Of a stretch of 64,000 nt of DNA, positions 36,969 through 46,338 are shown piece by piece. Every line of letters starts with the position of its first letter. The stretch's first letter is position 1. A program made the position numbers and the translations under genes. The notes beneath the pieces are model-generated. The model did not search any database. It saw only the letters and a list, made by a program, of their open reading frames with translations, and was not told the origin of the DNA. Origin of the DNA: Chitinophagales bacterium (GTDB taxonomy: Bacteria > Bacteroidota > Bacteroidia > Chitinophagales > Chitinophagaceae); assembly GCA_015655015.1 (NCBI GenBank), contig JAATFV010000101.1, positions 1-64,000 on the forward strand. Direction: 5' to 3'.

Positions 36969-39900
36969 TTAAAATGAGACATTCAGACTGAAAGAAGCGG
37001 TTCTCGAGAACGGATAGTCCAATCCACGTTCGCTCTTTATGCTTTCGATCCGGAAGATGTCATTCAGGTAAAAGTTGAGTCCGATGGTCTGCAAATGCAG
37101 GCTCCTGATCCAGGCTGCGCTGCTTCGCCAGCCGATGTTGAACGACTCGCCGATGAGGTGGTTGTCCTTTTCGACAAAGCGGGACGACATGGGGCTTGGG
37201 TTTCCGGTATTGATCGCAGTGAACTGGGTTACGTCACCGGGTTTCTGCCAGCGGTCGTACAGGGCGCGCCGGTCGAGATTTGCCGTCAGGGGCACCAGGA
37301 TCGCACCGGAAGGAGTTAAATTAATATTCTCTACCTTATCGTACAGTGCGGAGTTGAATACATACCCGCCGATCCTGTACCGGGCATTCGCGCCAAAATT
37401 GAAATCCTTATACGTGAAGGTGGTGGTAATGATCCCTTCTACCTTGGGCCTTGTATTTCCGACGCGAACGATGTCTGCCGGGTCATAATAATAGTTAAGC
37501 GTACCGTTCTTTTTTTGGAAGATCTCTTGCCCGGTGGCGGGATCGATGCCATGGGAGACGACGGCCCAGATATCGTCCGGGCTGTATCCATCGTAGTACC
37601 GGGAGAGCCCGTTGCTTGCCAGCTCGTCCTTGTTGAGAGCGGCCAGCCTGTCACCGAAGCCGCCATAGACGCTGCTCGTCTTGACACCGGTGATGGCTAT
37701 CGTCCAGAGGATCCTATCCTTCAGATTGTAGATAGGAGAATATCGCAAATTGAAATTCCATCCTTTTGTCGTAAGATTTCCGACGTTGATGACATAGTTG
37801 TCATTAAGCGCCACGGAAGAGGGGAGAGTGCCTTCGGCGGTGACGGCCAGGGGGTCGGTCTTCTTCTTATAATACTCGACGCTTCCGGTGATCCGGCTGT
37901 TGAGAAAGGAGAAATCGATGCCATAACTCTGCTGAAGGGTCTTTGACCATTGCAGGTTGGGGCTGCCGAGCGAGGCGAGAGAGAGGCCCTGTCCGAAATT
38001 ATTGTTGTTGCCGCCCACGAAGTTGTAGGTGGATACGGAAGTAAAGTTGCCAATATTCTGGTTGCCCGAATAGCCGAAATTACCCCTGAGCTTGAGCAGA
38101 TTCATCCATTTGTATTGCCTGAACAGGGCCTCCTGCTGGAGATTCCAGCCGAGTCCGCCGGAGACGAAGGGTTTGTATCTTTTATTACTGCCGAAAGCGC
38201 TGGTTCCGTTGAGTGTATAGACCCCGTCGAACATAAAACGGCGGTCATAGGAATAGCTCACGTTGCTGGTGAAGTCGACATTCCGGCTGGTCACGTTGCC
38301 GGACTGCGGCACGCTGTAGGGCGTAAAACCATAGGCGAAGGCGGGATTGCCGTTGGTGCCATAGGGAAAGCCGACTATGGAAAAGGAAATGGCCTCGTTC
38401 GTCGTGCTCTGGAGCTGTCCCCTGGCGATGGCGCTGATCTGGCTTTTCCCTATCAGCGTTCCGTAGATGAGGGTAACGTTCCCGGTATATGACCTGTTCT
38501 CCTGGTGATTGTTGGTATAGCTGCCTTTCTGGTGCGGGTCAACCCCGTCATAGATGGTATTGTCAGGCGGCACGAAGACGATGCCTGTTACGTTGCCTTT
38601 ACTCAGCTGAAGGCCACCTTCGATCTGGAATTCGCGTGACAGGGTGTAGATGCCTCGGATGTTGTTGGCAAAGGAAAAGGTTTTCGTCTGGTTGAGGCTA
38701 TAGAGGGTAGCGTTGTACAACGGGTTGATGACGCTGGTATCGTATATGGGATCGAGCTGTCTCGATATCGTTCCATCGGCGTTCGTCTTGCGATAATAGG
38801 GATTTGTCGCGGCGAAGGTGGCAAAGGAGCCATAGGGTGACTCGGTGGCCGTATTGCCCGAAATGATGGCCATCTCGGTGATGTTGAGCTTACCTTTCCG
38901 GTAGGTAAGGTCTATATTGCCGCCATAGTTGTTACGGCCCGAGCCTTTCATGACTCCGTTCTGATTGCTATAGGTGCCGCCGGCGTTGAAGGAGAGCTCA
39001 TTGTTCCCTCCGTTCAGCTGCAGGGAATGTTTGTTGGTGACGCCCGTGCGCACCGGTACGCGGAGCCAGTAGGTGTTGACGCCTTGTGCTACAGCGGTCT
39101 GCAGGGCGGCATTGCGTTCTTCTATACGCCAGTCAGTGGGTTGGGACCCGTTAGGCGGGTAAAAGGCCAGCTTTTCCCATTTCAGCTTTTCGGAGGCATT
39201 CATCAGGTTGTAACTGCTGAGGTCGGGGAGGTCGAAGCTATAGTCGCCGACATAACTGCCCTGTAGTTTGCCTGGAATGGGACGTTTGGTCTCCACGACA
39301 ATAACTCCATTGGCTGCCTTGGAGCCATAAAGCGCAGTGGAGGCGGCATCTTTCAGAATGGTGATATTGGCGACCCTGTTCATGTCCAGGTCATAGATGG
39401 TCTGCAGGGTGGTCTCGAAACCGTCGAGTATGAATAAGGGTTGATTGGGGTCGGCGTTGAACTGGTCGTTGAGATTGGCATTTGTCAGCGTCGTTTTTCC
39501 TCTGATCTCCAGGGTGGGCATTTTGTTAGGGTTCGATCCCTGCAGGTTGTCATCTACTTTGATGAGGGAGGGATCCAGGGTTACCAGGCTTTGCAGCACA
39601 TTTTTATTGCCGATGGTCTTCAGCTCGTCGCCGGTAAAGGTGGAGACGGCCCCCGTAAAACTTACCTTGTTACGCTTGAAGATACCATTATTGATCACTA
39701 CTTCGCCCAGCGCCGTGCGAACTGGTTTCAGCGAAATGATAAAACTGCCGTTAGACGCTTTGCGGACGATGGTAGTATTCACTGTTACGGAACTGTTTGG
39801 TAACATCCCGGTTAACCCGATAAGGGGTATTTCCAGCGAATTATATCCCACGGAAGAGATGATGAGGGTGGCATCCGCAGGCGCTCCCGGAAGAATAAAC

Positions 39901-40517
39901 CGGCCGGTGTTGTCCGAAGTGACGCCGCCCTGGTTCTTTTTGAAAGAAATAGATGCTCCGGCGACAGGCTCGCCCGTTTCTGCATTGTTAATAAACCCTG
40001 CGATCGTGACGGTGGGCTGTGCGGCTGTTTTCACCCTGTTGTCTTCCGTTGCCCGTACAATAACGGGCGGAAGTCTTTCGGATAGAATAATGGTATTGTC
40101 CGTGACTTTGTACGTGTAGGGCTGATCTTTCATGATCAATGCGAGAAAGCTGGCCAGGGGCATTTTATTGACGGATACCGTTACCGGCCGGGAATTTTCC
40201 AGGAAGTCCAGCTTCCCCCAAACCAGGAAGCCCGTCTGATGTTCGATGGACCTGAATACCTCTTTCATCCGTAAGTCTTTACCGGATAAAGAAATGGTTT
40301 GGGACGAGCTTTTGGCGGAAACGTGCAGACAAAAGATCAACAGTACGATGGAAGTCATTCTCATAATTCTCAGCATTTGAGCTGGTAGCCGGATCGGTCC
40401 TGCCTTATAGATCCTTTGCATAACCCGGGCGATCTGGTCTTTGCGACCCGGATGAAAAGGTGCCAACGGGTTGGGATCTGCATGAGAGTGCCGGCTACAA
40501 TTAGCGGTTTTTTGCAT
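36969..40517 (-). CDS. SusC/RagA-family TonB-dependent receptor with STN domain and long N-terminal extension
   Basis: 1182 residues from the conserved ATGCAAAAAAC start. About 51 residues rich in H, P and R precede a normal signal core (MRMTSIVLLIFCLHVSAKSS), so a start near 40364 is possible. The STN domain (LRMKEVFRSIEHQTGFLVWG) lies at about 80-145 and the carboxypeptidase-like domain near 170-250. The plug has LKDAASTALYGSKAANGVIV, and the barrel ends SFSLNVSF. The usual VGYGTQ segment at the plug start is replaced by INNGIFKRNKVSFTG. It is controlled by the sigma/FecR pair at 40761-42690. Confidence 0.92.
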   Translation of the reverse strand: MQKTANCSRHSHADPNPLAPFHPGRKDQIARVMQRIYKAGPIRLPAQMLRIMRMTSIVLLIFCLHVSAKSSSQTISLSGKDLRMKEVFRSIEHQTGFLVWGKLDFLENSRPVTVSVNKMPLASFLALIMKDQPYTYKVTDNTIILSERLPPVIVRATEDNRVKTAAQPTVTIAGFINNAETGEPVAGASISFKKNQGGVTSDNTGRFILPGAPADATLIISSVGYNSLEIPLIGLTGMLPNSSVTVNTTIVRKASNGSFIISLKPVRTALGEVVINNGIFKRNKVSFTGAVSTFTGDELKTIGNKNVLQSLVTLDPSLIKVDDNLQGSNPNKMPTLEIRGKTTLTNANLNDQFNADPNQPLFILDGFETTLQTIYDLDMNRVANITILKDAASTALYGSKAANGVIVVETKRPIPGKLQGSYVGDYSFDLPDLSSYNLMNASEKLKWEKLAFYPPNGSQPTDWRIEERNAALQTAVAQGVNTYWLRVPVRTGVTNKHSLQLNGGNNELSFNAGGTYSNQNGVMKGSGRNNYGGNIDLTYRKGKLNITEMAIISGNTATESPYGSFATFAATNPYYRKTNADGTISRQLDPIYDTSVINPLYNATLYSLNQTKTFSFANNIRGIYTLSREFQIEGGLQLSKGNVTGIVFVPPDNTIYDGVDPHQKGSYTNNHQENRSYTGNVTLIYGTLIGKSQISAIARGQLQSTTNEAISFSIVGFPYGTNGNPAFAYGFTPYSVPQSGNVTSRNVDFTSNVSYSYDRRFMFDGVYTLNGTSAFGSNKRYKPFVSGGLGWNLQQEALFRQYKWMNLLKLRGNFGYSGNQNIGNFTSVSTYNFVGGNNNNFGQGLSLASLGSPNLQWSKTLQQSYGIDFSFLNSRITGSVEYYKKKTDPLAVTAEGTLPSSVALNDNYVINVGNLTTKGWNFNLRYSPIYNLKDRILWTIAITGVKTSSVYGGFGDRLAALNKDELASNGLSRYYDGYSPDDIWAVVSHGIDPATGQEIFQKKNGTLNYYYDPADIVRVGNTRPKVEGIITTTFTYKDFNFGANARYRIGGYVFNSALYDKVENINLTPSGAILVPLTANLDRRALYDRWQKPGDVTQFTAINTGNPSPMSSRFVEKDNHLIGESFNIGWRSSAAWIRSLHLQTIGLNFYLNDIFRIESIKSERGLDYPFSRTASFSLNVSF

Positions 40518-40578
40518 AAATTGCAGTGTGTTTGGTTATTAAATAGCGGTGTAAGACTCTGCGTTTTGATCAACCAGA
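40507..40578 (-). promoter_or_regulatory. Conserved susC leader and start-codon element, copy 3
   Basis: On the minus strand TCTGGTTGATCAAAAC (40563-40578) resembles the motif in copies 1 and 2. ATAACCAAACACACTGCAAT and ATGCAAAAAAC cover the start codon. The spacing from the hairpin to the ATG is 69 bases, against 71 and 71 (start to start of elements) in the other copies. Confidence 0.5.
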
Positions 40579-40585
40579 TTATTTG

Positions 40586-40620
40586 CCGGATTTCGCCAGC
40601 CAGCGTGGTCCGGTTTTTTA
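40586..40620 (+). terminator. Intrinsic terminator facing away from susC (antisense), copy 3
   Basis: CCGGA (40586-40590) and TCCGG (40609-40613) close a hairpin that can gain an inner CCA/TGG pairing. Six T follow at 40614-40619. The susC gene runs on the minus strand, so this plus-strand terminator again stops antisense transcription, 69 bases from the start codon. Confidence 0.6.
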
Positions 40621-40760
40621 TTTCTGTTGATCGGTGCATACCGGGACTTCTTGCTGTAAATCCCGGGACTATGGGTTGTTATGGGTTTATTAAGGGGTAA
40701 GTGTTCCGATACTATCCGGATATTATCCGGGAAGCCGACCGTGTCTTACCGGTCAGCGCT

Positions 40761-41939
40761 TCAGGGCATGACCGTTAACTTTCTGTCCGCCTTCATTTCA
40801 TAATGAAGACCAAAGCCTTTCAATGCCTCCAGCACGGTAGTGAGGTCCACTTTCCGGCTGATCTTCCCGAAAAATTTTACGTCCTGTACGTTCGGGGCAT
40901 AGACTACTTCGATATTATACCAGCGTTCGAGCTGGCGCATCATTTCCCTCAGACCGACTCCTTCGAAGTTGAAGATTCCGTTCTTCCAGGCAAGCGCCTT
41001 GTCTACATCGGCATTTTTGATAAGGCTGATATCGGATGAGACCCGGGCCTGCTCGCCGGGCTTAACGATCATTCTTTCTTCGCCTTTTATCACCCGGATC
41101 AATCCCTCCACCAGCGTGGCGTCAATGCTGCTCTCGTCTTTGTATGCGTTGACATTAAAGCTGGTACCCAATACTTCCACTTCTGTCTGTTGATCGATGC
41201 TGACCCGGAACGGCCTGTCCGCATCTTTTGCCACTTCGAACCAGGCTTCCCCGCTGATGGAGATCCTCCGTTCCCTGCCGGCGAATACGGTCGGATAGTG
41301 GAGAGAGCTGGCTGCATTAAGGTATACTTTGGTCCCATCGGGAAGTACGATATTGAATTGGTTGCCCTTTGTCGTCGTGATGGTATTATAAACGGTCTCG
41401 CCGGCTGTCACTGTTCCGGGGGCATATACCAGCTGGCCATTCTTCAGCAATACGCGGGTGCCATTCTGTGCGGCTATCTGGCGGTTGGCTGCCGAGTCCA
41501 GCGCGACATTACTTCCGTCTGCCAGTGTCAGGATCGCGCCGTTCTTCGCCGCCCTGATAGTTGCCGGCGGTGGCTGGACAACGATGTCTTCCCTGGTCCG
41601 CTGATGGATGCGGTACCAGCCATAACCGGCGGTCCCCAGAAGAATGATCACCGCTGCTGCATAGCGGGTCCAGGCCCTTCTAAGGAAATGAACCCGGTGA
41701 AGGGGACCGGCTGTCTCTCCGGCCGGGGCCGTCGATAAGATGGTGTGCAGGATGGCATTGGCATCGGCCTCGTTCCAGCCCGCTGCTGGCGCACCTTTTT
41801 GCAGCTCCGATAAAATATCGGCCTGGACAGGCTCCCGGTATTCACCTGAAAGGACGGCTGCCCTAAGCTCCTGCCATTCGGAAAAGGTGATGTTCCCGTT
41901 CTTATATTTCAGCAATAATTCCGCGACGGTATTGTTCAT
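40761..41939 (-). CDS. FecR-family anti-sigma factor
   Basis: 392 residues with a cytoplasmic part at 1-88 and a membrane helix near 91-109 (TRYAAAVIILLGTAGYGWY). The FecR domain (NTITTTKGNQFNIVLPDGTK, VLGTSFNVNAYKDE) and the DUF4974-type end (LAWKNGIFNFEGVGLREMM, VLEALKGFGLHYEMKADRK) follow. Its sigma partner is encoded 112 bases upstream and its SusC receptor downstream. Confidence 0.93.
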   Translation of the reverse strand: MNNTVAELLLKYKNGNITFSEWQELRAAVLSGEYREPVQADILSELQKGAPAAGWNEADANAILHTILSTAPAGETAGPLHRVHFLRRAWTRYAAAVIILLGTAGYGWYRIHQRTREDIVVQPPPATIRAAKNGAILTLADGSNVALDSAANRQIAAQNGTRVLLKNGQLVYAPGTVTAGETVYNTITTTKGNQFNIVLPDGTKVYLNAASSLHYPTVFAGRERRISISGEAWFEVAKDADRPFRVSIDQQTEVEVLGTSFNVNAYKDESSIDATLVEGLIRVIKGEERMIVKPGEQARVSSDISLIKNADVDKALAWKNGIFNFEGVGLREMMRQLERWYNIEVVYAPNVQDVKFFGKISRKVDLTTVLEALKGFGLHYEMKADRKLTVMP

Positions 41940-42051
41940 AGTAGAGGTATTCGTTGGTAAAGACGACCGGGGAATAACAAAGTAGTATCAGGAAGAAAAT
42001 TTTTTTTCGATGGGCATTGCGCTCCTTGGGAAGGCGGCTCAGGGGCGCAGC

Positions 42052-42690
42052 TTAACAGTGTCCTTTCACCAGGGTGGCTATGGAATGGCTGTTGACCAGG
42101 AGAAGGGTATAGATATGGAGGTATTGGAGGATGAAATGCTGTATGAACTGTTTGGCCTGGGTCATCTGCTTTTTGGCGGTGGCCACGGAGATGTCAAATT
42201 CCCGGGCGATGGTCTCATAATTTTTTCCCTGGCTGCGGGCGAGGTAGACATTCCTGCGGGCGGGGGACAGGCGGTCTATGGCGGATTGCAGGAGTTCCTG
42301 GTACTGCCGGTCCTGTACCCTGTGGCCGGTATCGTCTACGGCAGCGCCTGAGACGTTGCGGTAAAAATGGATCAGGGCCTTTTGTTCGGTCGCTTTCTTT
42401 TTAAACCCGTCATAGATACGGTTGCGCGCCAGTATAAAAAGGTAATTCATAAAGTTATCGACGGCAGTGAGGGTGTCTCTTTTCTGCCAGATCTTCATAA
42501 ATACATCCTGTACTATTTCGTTGGCCTCGGTATCATCTTTGAGAAAGACCATGGCGACGTTGAAGATCTCCGGGGCATAGTGATGGTAAAGCTGCGTATA
42601 AGCGGACTGATCGCCGCCGGCTATGCGTACTAACAGTGTTCTCTCATTATCCGGGGGGATGATCGCCACTAAAGAGGTTTTGGTGGCCAA
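42052..42690 (-). CDS. ECF-type RNA polymerase sigma factor
   Basis: 212 residues from a TTG at 42690; no suitable ATG lies in the frame, so the exact start is uncertain. Region 2 covers about 28-95 (YTQLYHHYAPEIFNVAMVFL, EIVQDVFMKIWQKRDTL). Region 4 covers about 135-190 (RLSPARRNVYLARSQGKNYE, then ISVATAKKQMTQAKQF). The C-terminus carries a hydrophobic extension (FILQYLHIYTLLLVNSHSIA). Read divergently from the histidine kinase at 42800, it heads the minus-strand operon. Confidence 0.9.
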   Translation of the reverse strand: MATKTSLVAIIPPDNERTLLVRIAGGDQSAYTQLYHHYAPEIFNVAMVFLKDDTEANEIVQDVFMKIWQKRDTLTAVDNFMNYLFILARNRIYDGFKKKATEQKALIHFYRNVSGAAVDDTGHRVQDRQYQELLQSAIDRLSPARRNVYLARSQGKNYETIAREFDISVATAKKQMTQAKQFIQHFILQYLHIYTLLLVNSHSIATLVKGHC

Positions 42691-42799
42691 ATCTACTGAA
42701 AATACACGAAAGCGTTAATGCTTCACATTCCTGGTTGCCGGAGAGTGGTTTAGTTTCCTACGAAATAAAAGTATTATTTTGAGGGTGAATTAGCTGCAC

Positions 42800-44800
42800 A
42801 TGACGCAACGTTCCCATCTACTGTGCTACCCCGGATCACGCCTTCTGGCGATCCTGTTATTATTTCTGTACGGCCATGCCGCTGCCCAGGAAACTATTGG
42901 CCTGAACAAAGACAGCCTGAGGCGCCTTCTCTTTTCTCTGCGGGAGGATACTCCAAGGGTCCATGTCCTTATTTCGATGGGGCAGCAGTTCGATTATACC
43001 CAGCCTGATTCGGCGATCTATTTTTACAGCGAGGCGGGACGGCTGTCCCGAAAGCTCAGGTATCCGGCAGGGTTCATCAGGTATGTCGCCAACTATACGG
43101 ACATTTTGAACAACCGCGGCAAATTCGAAGAATCCCTTGCCTTGAACCTTCAGGCTATTGACACCTGTTTGAAATATGGCCTGGGGGGGCTCAGCTATAT
43201 ACGGGCGTTCATGAACACCGCGACCGTTTATCAATATAAGGGTGAATATGCGACATCGGCCGGTTATTACCTGAAAGCCCTTGCCGTGGTGGAGGCTGGT
43301 GATTATGTACAGGCAGCATCCGTTATTTATAATGATCTTTGCGGCCTTTATCGAAACCTCGAACAGCCGGATAAAGCGATTGTCTATGCCCGTAAGTCGC
43401 TGCAGCTGGCCGAAAAGGATCATGACCTGCTCGCCGCAGGCAATGCCTGTATTAATCTCGGCAACAGCCTCAAAGACAAGGGGCAGATGTCCCAGGGACT
43501 CAGCTATATTGAAAGATCCAGGGCCATTGGTCTTCAGCTCCATGACAGCAGCCTTGTGGAAACGGCCCTCATCGATATAGGAGATACCCATATAAAGACG
43601 AGCAATCCTGAAAAAGCTATTCCCGCCTTTCGGGAGGCTCTGTCACTTGCCAGGGCGCTCGGTGACGTCACGGGTGAGGCCTTCGCCTTGCAAGGCATGG
43701 CGATGGGCAATTTCTGGACGGCCCGTTATCCGGATGCCGAACGGTATCTGCTGCAATCCATTCCCCTGGCCCGGGACCACGATCAGAAAGAAGTATGGCG
43801 CAATAGCCTCATGCTCATGTCGGATGTACAGATCGCGCTTGGCCATACAAAAGCTTCCCTTCAGTATCGGCGGTTGTACGATTCTGTAAGTGACGCTCTT
43901 TTGAACCCTGCTCTTATGAAGAACATCCAGGAGCTGGAAACAAAGTACGAGGTGGAAAAGAAAAAACACGATCTGCTCCAAAAAGACTTTTTGCTGGAGG
44001 AGAAGGACCGGGAAGCCTCCCGCCAGCGTACCTGGCTGATCGCCGCAGCCGCCAGCGTGCTCATCCTGACCGTACTGTTCGTACTGAGCTGGCGTTTTAG
44101 CCGTCAGCAGCAGCTGCTGCAGCAGCGAACGATAAAGGCGCTGGAAATGGAACGGGAGAATGTTCGTCTCAAGGCTATGCTGGAAGGCCAGTATACCGAG
44201 CGGCAGCGCATCAGCCAGGAGATGCATGATGATATGGGGTCCGGGCTGACATCCCTGATCTTCCTGAGCAGGATGCTCGGATCTGATGGCGCCCCTGCTG
44301 CCCCGGCGCCCGGCGACATCGTCCTTAAAATGCGTAATACGGCCGAGCAACTGGTCCGTAAAATGAATGAGGTCATCTGGACTATGAACCATGAGCAGGA
44401 TACGCTGGACAGTCTCCTGGCCTATATCCGGGTGAATACGGCAGAAATGCTCGAGCATGCGGGTATCGACTTCCGGTTTGATATTGAGCAGCCAGTGCCT
44501 GCGGTAGCGGTAAGCCAGGAATTCCGCCGGAACATTTACCTGGCGGCGAAGGAGGCGGTACACAATGTCGTGCGGCATTCCGGAGCCGGTATGGTCGTCA
44601 TTAACATATCGGCTGGCGGCGGGCGCCTGGAGATCCGTATCCATGACGATGGGAAGGGGTTCACTATTTCTTCGGGGAACCGCTTTGGGAACGGGCTGAA
44701 GAATATGCGGCGGCGGACGGAGCAGGTGGGGGGATCCATTGAATTTGTAGCGGGACAAGGGACCCTTGCGATCATCCGGGCGCCTCTCCCGGTTGCCTGA
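42800..44800 (+). CDS. TPR-containing sensor histidine kinase, NarL/HisKA_3 type
   Basis: 666 residues. A signal peptide (LLAILLLFLYGHAAAQE) is followed by a periplasmic array of TPR repeats to about 370, such as SVIYNDLCGLYRNLEQPDKA. A coiled coil (TKYEVEKKKHDLLQKDFLLE) leads to one membrane helix near 411-433 (TWLIAAAASVLILTVLFVLS). The HisKA_3 box ISQEMHDDMGSGLTSL places the phospho-acceptor at His476. A HATPase_c domain ends the protein (HDDGKGF, GNGLKNMRRR). The response regulator encoded 129 bases downstream is its evident partner. Confidence 0.92.
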   Translation: MTQRSHLLCYPGSRLLAILLLFLYGHAAAQETIGLNKDSLRRLLFSLREDTPRVHVLISMGQQFDYTQPDSAIYFYSEAGRLSRKLRYPAGFIRYVANYTDILNNRGKFEESLALNLQAIDTCLKYGLGGLSYIRAFMNTATVYQYKGEYATSAGYYLKALAVVEAGDYVQAASVIYNDLCGLYRNLEQPDKAIVYARKSLQLAEKDHDLLAAGNACINLGNSLKDKGQMSQGLSYIERSRAIGLQLHDSSLVETALIDIGDTHIKTSNPEKAIPAFREALSLARALGDVTGEAFALQGMAMGNFWTARYPDAERYLLQSIPLARDHDQKEVWRNSLMLMSDVQIALGHTKASLQYRRLYDSVSDALLNPALMKNIQELETKYEVEKKKHDLLQKDFLLEEKDREASRQRTWLIAAAASVLILTVLFVLSWRFSRQQQLLQQRTIKALEMERENVRLKAMLEGQYTERQRISQEMHDDMGSGLTSLIFLSRMLGSDGAPAAPAPGDIVLKMRNTAEQLVRKMNEVIWTMNHEQDTLDSLLAYIRVNTAEMLEHAGIDFRFDIEQPVPAVAVSQEFRRNIYLAAKEAVHNVVRHSGAGMVVINISAGGGRLEIRIHDDGKGFTISSGNRFGNGLKNMRRRTEQVGGSIEFVAGQGTLAIIRAPLPVA

Positions 44801-44850
44801 GCTGCTGTTTGACCGGCGGGATCGTTTCCGGTTACCTGATCTGCTGTTGA
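44789..44850. repeat. Imperfect direct repeat of the kinase gene's 3' end
   Basis: CCGGTTGCCTGAGCTGCTGT (from 44789) recurs as CCGGTTACCTGATCTGCTGT (from 44828). The first copy contains the last codons and the stop of the histidine kinase. The two copies are 39 bases apart. Confidence 0.6.
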
Positions 44851-44929
44851 TGGGCGGCATTGCTCCTGATCACAGGTCTTATAACTTTTGTTACATTGAA
44901 AATTATTTTTAACGGTTCATCTTTGTACT

Positions 44930-45553
44930 ATGGATTCTATCCGGGTTAGCATTGTGGAAGACACCGCCGATATTCGGGAGGGCATGCGTTTCATTGTCAA
45001 CCAGACTTCCGGTTTCACCTGCCTGTCGGCGTATGGCAGCGCTGAGGAGGCTTTTATCGGATTGACGGAAGATGCTCCCGATCTTTGCATCATGGACATT
45101 GCCCTGCCGGGCTCTACGGGTGTGGAATGCATCCGGAAGCTTAAGGCCGCGGGCAGCACCATCCAGTTCGTCGTCTTCACTATTTACGAGGATAGCGACC
45201 AGGTATTCGAGGCGCTTGCGGCCGGGGCGAGCGGTTATCTGCTCAAAGATACTTCGCCGGACAGGATCATCGCCGCCCTGCGTGAGCTCCATGAAGGCGG
45301 TTCACCGATGAGCACCACTATCGCCCGCAAGATCGTTTCCTCCTTCCAGCGTCCTGCGGCAGTCAATGTCCTTTCGACGCGTGAAGCGGAGGTCCTCGGC
45401 CTGCTCGCCAAAGGGTATCTTTATAAAGAGATCGGGCTTCACCTTCATATCAGCACGGGTACGGTACGCCAGCATATTCATCATATTTATGAAAAGCTGC
45501 ATGTGGAGAACCGGACCGAAGCGATCAACAAGTTCTTTGGTAACAAATTGTAA
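44930..45553 (+). CDS. LuxR/NarL-family response regulator
   Basis: 207 residues. The receiver domain covers 1-120, with acidic pocket IVEDTADI, phospho-acceptor Asp56 in LCIMDIALPG, Thr in VVFTIYE and Lys in LLKD. A LuxR helix-turn-helix lies at about 143-200 (LSTREAEVLGLLAKGYLYKE, ISTGTVRQHIHHIYEKLHVE). It pairs with the HisKA_3 kinase upstream. The targets are unknown; the barrel-like gene 65 bases downstream could be one. Confidence 0.94.
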   Translation: MDSIRVSIVEDTADIREGMRFIVNQTSGFTCLSAYGSAEEAFIGLTEDAPDLCIMDIALPGSTGVECIRKLKAAGSTIQFVVFTIYEDSDQVFEALAAGASGYLLKDTSPDRIIAALRELHEGGSPMSTTIARKIVSSFQRPAAVNVLSTREAEVLGLLAKGYLYKEIGLHLHISTGTVRQHIHHIYEKLHVENRTEAINKFFGNKL

Positions 45554-45618
45554 CGTTCGTTCTATTGTCTTGCGGCTGCGGCATAACTAGCTTTGAATCC
45601 TCATTTCAAACCTGGTAT

Positions 45619-46338
45619 ATGAAACATCTATTTTTTCTGCTCTCCTTTTTGACCCTGTCTTTTTTCGGCAGGACGCAAATGACGTCTTCTGCTTCCGTAC
45701 GGGAAGGTCTCTATGGCGGTCTGTCTGTCGGGTATTTCCATTATAAGACAAGCTGGTATTATCACCGTGCAGACGGGAATCCTGCTCATGACAATTATCC
45801 CGTCCACAGTCTTAACAGGGCGGTGGTCTCCCTTAACCTGGAAAAGAAATCGCTCCGGGAGGTGCATAACATTCATTTCGACCTTGGCGGCGAGCTGCTG
45901 TTCGGTCCGACGGGGAAGGCAAAGGGTACCTGGCTGCCCGATGACGATGTCATTTCATCCGGCGGCTGGTCTGCGGGACTAAACGCATATGTGCGTGCGG
46001 TCTATGTTCCTGTAGCGGAAACGAAAGGCTTGCATTTATTCCCTTTTCTCAGCCTGGGGCCTCAGTATATGTTCCTGCACAATAATGGAAAGGGGACGGG
46101 GCCGTATGCCTCCGAAGCCGTTTATGATTATAAGGAAGGATGGAATGAGGGGGTAGTGTTGTTAGCCGGATCCGTCGGCGTGGACCTGCAGTCCGGCAGT
46201 TTCGTGCTGACGCCGGAAATCCGCTTTGGTCTTTTTGGATGGAGCTCTTCCAGCTGGGAGCCTGGCGGAGGGGGAGCCACTATGGATGGAGGACCAGGTT
46301 TTACGGCGTTCAGCGTAAGGGTTGCGAAAAAGTTCTGA
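45619..46338 (+). CDS. Exported beta-barrel-like hypothetical protein
   Basis: 239 residues from ATG 45619, chosen because it opens the signal peptide MKHLFFLLSFLTLSFFGRTQ. The upstream in-frame ATG at 45583 region lacks a signal. The body has alternating strands (GLYGGLSVGYFHYKTSWYYH, LHLFPFLSLGPQYMFLHNNG, SGSFVLTPEIRFGLFGWSSS) and ends FTAFSVRVAKKF, a C-terminal aromatic as in outer-membrane barrels. The family is not recognised. The stop codon forms the first bases of a tandem repeat. Confidence 0.75.
   Translation: MKHLFFLLSFLTLSFFGRTQMTSSASVREGLYGGLSVGYFHYKTSWYYHRADGNPAHDNYPVHSLNRAVVSLNLEKKSLREVHNIHFDLGGELLFGPTGKAKGTWLPDDDVISSGGWSAGLNAYVRAVYVPVAETKGLHLFPFLSLGPQYMFLHNNGKGTGPYASEAVYDYKEGWNEGVVLLAGSVGVDLQSGSFVLTPEIRFGLFGWSSSSWEPGGGGATMDGGPGFTAFSVRVAKKF

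Noticed and set aside
44896-44925. TTG-N19-CATCTTTG as a promoter of the response regulator gene
   Set aside because: The -7 box would put the transcription start at or inside the ATG at 44930, and the receiver domain needs that start. Co-transcription with the kinase is simpler.
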